A DNA stretch of 35,248 nucleotides from an uncultured Clostridia bacterium. GTDB taxonomy: Bacteria > Bacillota > Clostridia > Oscillospirales > Acutalibacteraceae. Every line of letters starts with the position of its first letter. The stretch's first letter is position 1. This document shows, piece after piece, positions 33,560-35,248 of the stretch. The translations under genes were made by a program, and so were the position numbers. The stretch spans positions 1 through 35,248 of the forward strand of contig CANQOP010000021.1 of assembly GCA_947625485.1 (NCBI GenBank), read 5' to 3'. A model generated the notes under the pieces. The model did not search any database and had not been told where the DNA came from. It was given only the letters and a program-made list of their open reading frames with translations.

Positions 33560-35155
33560 ATGAAAAAGCTAATAAAAACCCTAACAATAATTTTCATAGT
33601 AACTCTCATAACGTGCTCGACCTTTTCTGTAAACGCGGCAGTAGTCGGAGTAAGTCACACTAGCTCAGACGCATCTGTTCAAGTAACCGAGAACGATGAG
33701 GATGAAACTCTGCCGCCCAGCTACAGCTCTCTTGACCTCGGATACTGCACAGACGTTAAATTTCAAATCGGGAACATATGTTGGGCGTACGCCTCAATAT
33801 CCTCTTTTGAGACCGCTTTACTCAAAAATAACGCTTTTAAATCTGCCCTCAGCACAGACGAGCTTGACAAATGGGGAACTATGCGCGAGGACGGAACGGG
33901 CTGGAAAAGAGGTCCCCGCGAAGCAGGTTATACGGAAATACCTATCGGATATTTTATGAGTTGGGGCGGACCTGTAAGCGAAGACGGCGAATCTGCGGGC
34001 TTTGGCACTACATCGCTCGCTTACATTGACCGCAGCGACAGAAATGCGATTAAAAAATTTATTATGAAAAACGGGGCTGTCACCGCTAATCTTAACACCT
34101 ACAGCAGAGCCTTCAGCAAAGACAATTGTTCCTATTGTCTTACGGACGAAATTTCAAATATTTCGGGTCATACCGTTTCGGTCGTAGGCTGGGACGACAA
34201 CTACAGCAAAAAAAATTTTGACGGAAACTATATTCCCAAGGAGGACGGCGCGTGGCTGTGCAAGAACAGCTGGGGACCTCAAAATAACAGTATCGGCGGC
34301 TATCTCTGGATTTCCTACGAGGATTACTACCTTTTTAACGACGATTTCTTCGGACCGAGCTACGCTATTAATGAGCTTACTGAGCTTTCGGAAAACCGTA
34401 ACCTTTATCAAAACGAGATTTACGGCGCAACATATGAATTTAATTACATAGATAATCAGGATATGTATTACTGTAATGTGTTCGACTTTTCGGAAAACGG
34501 AAACGTACTTGAGAAGGTTATTTTTGAATCGACCTCAATCGGCGCAGACTACAACATTTACTACGCTCCCATTGAAGAAAACGGCGTGCCTGTTCAGAAA
34601 ACTCAGAGATGGCAAAAACTCGGCGGCGGCACGGTAGACTTCAAAGGATACCTCTGCTGTGACGTAGATAATAAAGTGCTTTCCCAAAGCAAGGGCGCAA
34701 TTGTTGTGGAAATTGACACCTCTAAAATAAACCGCGAACTTCAGGAGGACCAATATTTACAGAACGGCGTCGGCGTGAGCGAGTGGCTCAGGAACGCGTC
34801 AACCAAGGAAATGATGTTTAGCGATTTTTGTAAAAGCGGAAAATCGTACCTCTCATATGACGGAAAGTTTATAGATATAAAGGACTACTATAAAACGTAT
34901 CTAAATGATGACATCGGCGGAACGCTCGTTATCAAGGCGATAACAAACGGCACATTCGACACAAATATTAAAGGAGATGCGGATTTCAGCGGCGAGGTAG
35001 ATATTAACGACGTTACACTGATACAAAAGTATCTTGCTGATATTACCCTAAATCTCAGCGACGACCAGCTTGATAACGCCGATTTTAACGGCGACGGCGA
35101 GATAAACGTCACAGACGTCACAGTAATTCAGAAGTATCTCGCGAAAGTAAGCTGA
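33560..35155 (+). CDS. Secreted papain-like (C1) peptidase with C-terminal dockerin
   Basis: The 531-residue protein has a signal peptide (1-27, SVNA-A), a C1A-type cysteine peptidase domain (about 50-270) with catalytic C74 (NICWAYA), H204 (SGHTVSVVGWDD) and N236 (KNSWG), a beta-rich region (about 275-460) that resembles the lectin-like domain found after such peptidases in Gram-positives, and a type I dockerin (about 470-531) with two calcium loops, both ending DVTxIQKYL. There is no clear propeptide. The oxyanion Gln is one residue closer to the Cys than in papain. Starts at 33536, 33548 and 33560 are possible; 33560 (MKKLIK) has GGTG upstream, the cleanest signal peptide and fits the promoter. 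It diverges from gpr. Confidence 0.87.
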   Translation: MKKLIKTLTIIFIVTLITCSTFSVNAAVVGVSHTSSDASVQVTENDEDETLPPSYSSLDLGYCTDVKFQIGNICWAYASISSFETALLKNNAFKSALSTDELDKWGTMREDGTGWKRGPREAGYTEIPIGYFMSWGGPVSEDGESAGFGTTSLAYIDRSDRNAIKKFIMKNGAVTANLNTYSRAFSKDNCSYCLTDEISNISGHTVSVVGWDDNYSKKNFDGNYIPKEDGAWLCKNSWGPQNNSIGGYLWISYEDYYLFNDDFFGPSYAINELTELSENRNLYQNEIYGATYEFNYIDNQDMYYCNVFDFSENGNVLEKVIFESTSIGADYNIYYAPIEENGVPVQKTQRWQKLGGGTVDFKGYLCCDVDNKVLSQSKGAIVVEIDTSKINRELQEDQYLQNGVGVSEWLRNASTKEMMFSDFCKSGKSYLSYDGKFIDIKDYYKTYLNDDIGGTLVIKAITNGTFDTNIKGDADFSGEVDINDVTLIQKYLADITLNLSDDQLDNADFNGDGEINVTDVTVIQKYLAKVS

Positions 35156-35248
35156 TAAATACATACGAAATAAAAGGCAGTCTCGTAAATGAACCGAACC
35201 AGTAAAAGTAGCCAATAGTAAAAAAGCACCTCCTATGGTAGAATAAAA
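35156..35248. other. Right-edge non-coding stretch, possible mobile element end
   Basis: The last 93 bases hold no gene or hairpin terminator for the peptidase. The stretch ending in AAAAAGCACCTCC reads on the minus strand as an AGGAGGTGC site with nothing coding after it. It might be the border of an insertion sequence or the leader of a gene beyond the edge; this is a guess. Confidence 0.2.

Overview
The window looks like the chromosome of a Gram-positive, spore-forming gut or rumen anaerobe of the Ruminococcaceae/Oscillospiraceae. Gene order and content (SpoIIP, the germination protease GPR, RNase M5, TepA-SpoIIIE/FtsK, DUF177-rpmF) are Firmicute. Two secreted proteins end in type I dockerins and one of them carries tandem CBM26-like starch-binding modules, which points to a starch-degrading, cohesin-dockerin (amylosome) organism such as Ruminococcus bromii or a relative. 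The species is an inference; no rRNA is present.

Layout, left to right. Almost everything is on the minus strand. 1-6297: tepA, uppP, ftsK and a YgiQ-type radical SAM gene cut by the window edge, read leftward from a promoter at 6360-6388. 6484-7755: a plus-strand CNNM/CorC-type membrane protein, convergent with a small CmpB-like membrane gene. 8187-12958: an operon hit - phosphoribosyltransferase - comEC - holA - rnmV. 13101-16434: DUF512 radical SAM - der - plsY, closed by a strong terminator. 16535-17254: DUF177 and rpmF from a near-consensus promoter.

17376-19619 is a BlaI-type repressor, an M56 metallopeptidase and an unknown membrane protein, with a promoter that contains two spaced ACTAT-N4-ATAGT operators. 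19765-21223 is an ECF sigma factor with an overlapping single-pass membrane partner. 21430-25495 is the starch locus: a CBM26x2-Ig-like-dockerin protein followed by a secreted GH13 alpha-amylase without a dockerin. 25743-30706 carries an iron-type alcohol dehydrogenase, rarA, a conserved-looking structured non-coding stretch, glyA and dusB. 30707-33420 holds a Pro/Thr-rich membrane protein, spoIIP (with a sigma-E-like promoter) and gpr (with an exact sigma-G-type promoter). 33560-35155, plus strand, is a papain-like peptidase with a C-terminal dockerin.

How the parts work together: most genes are housekeeping (lipid carrier recycling, replication, ribosome and tRNA modification, one-carbon metabolism). 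The accessory content is the extracellular starch/dockerin system and two envelope-sensing regulatory modules (BlaI/M56 and ECF/anti-sigma-like). No rRNA, tRNA, CRISPR array or complete insertion sequence was recognised. Several real genes start at TTG or GTG, and several of the longest possible reading frames begin upstream of the more likely start; these are noted gene by gene.
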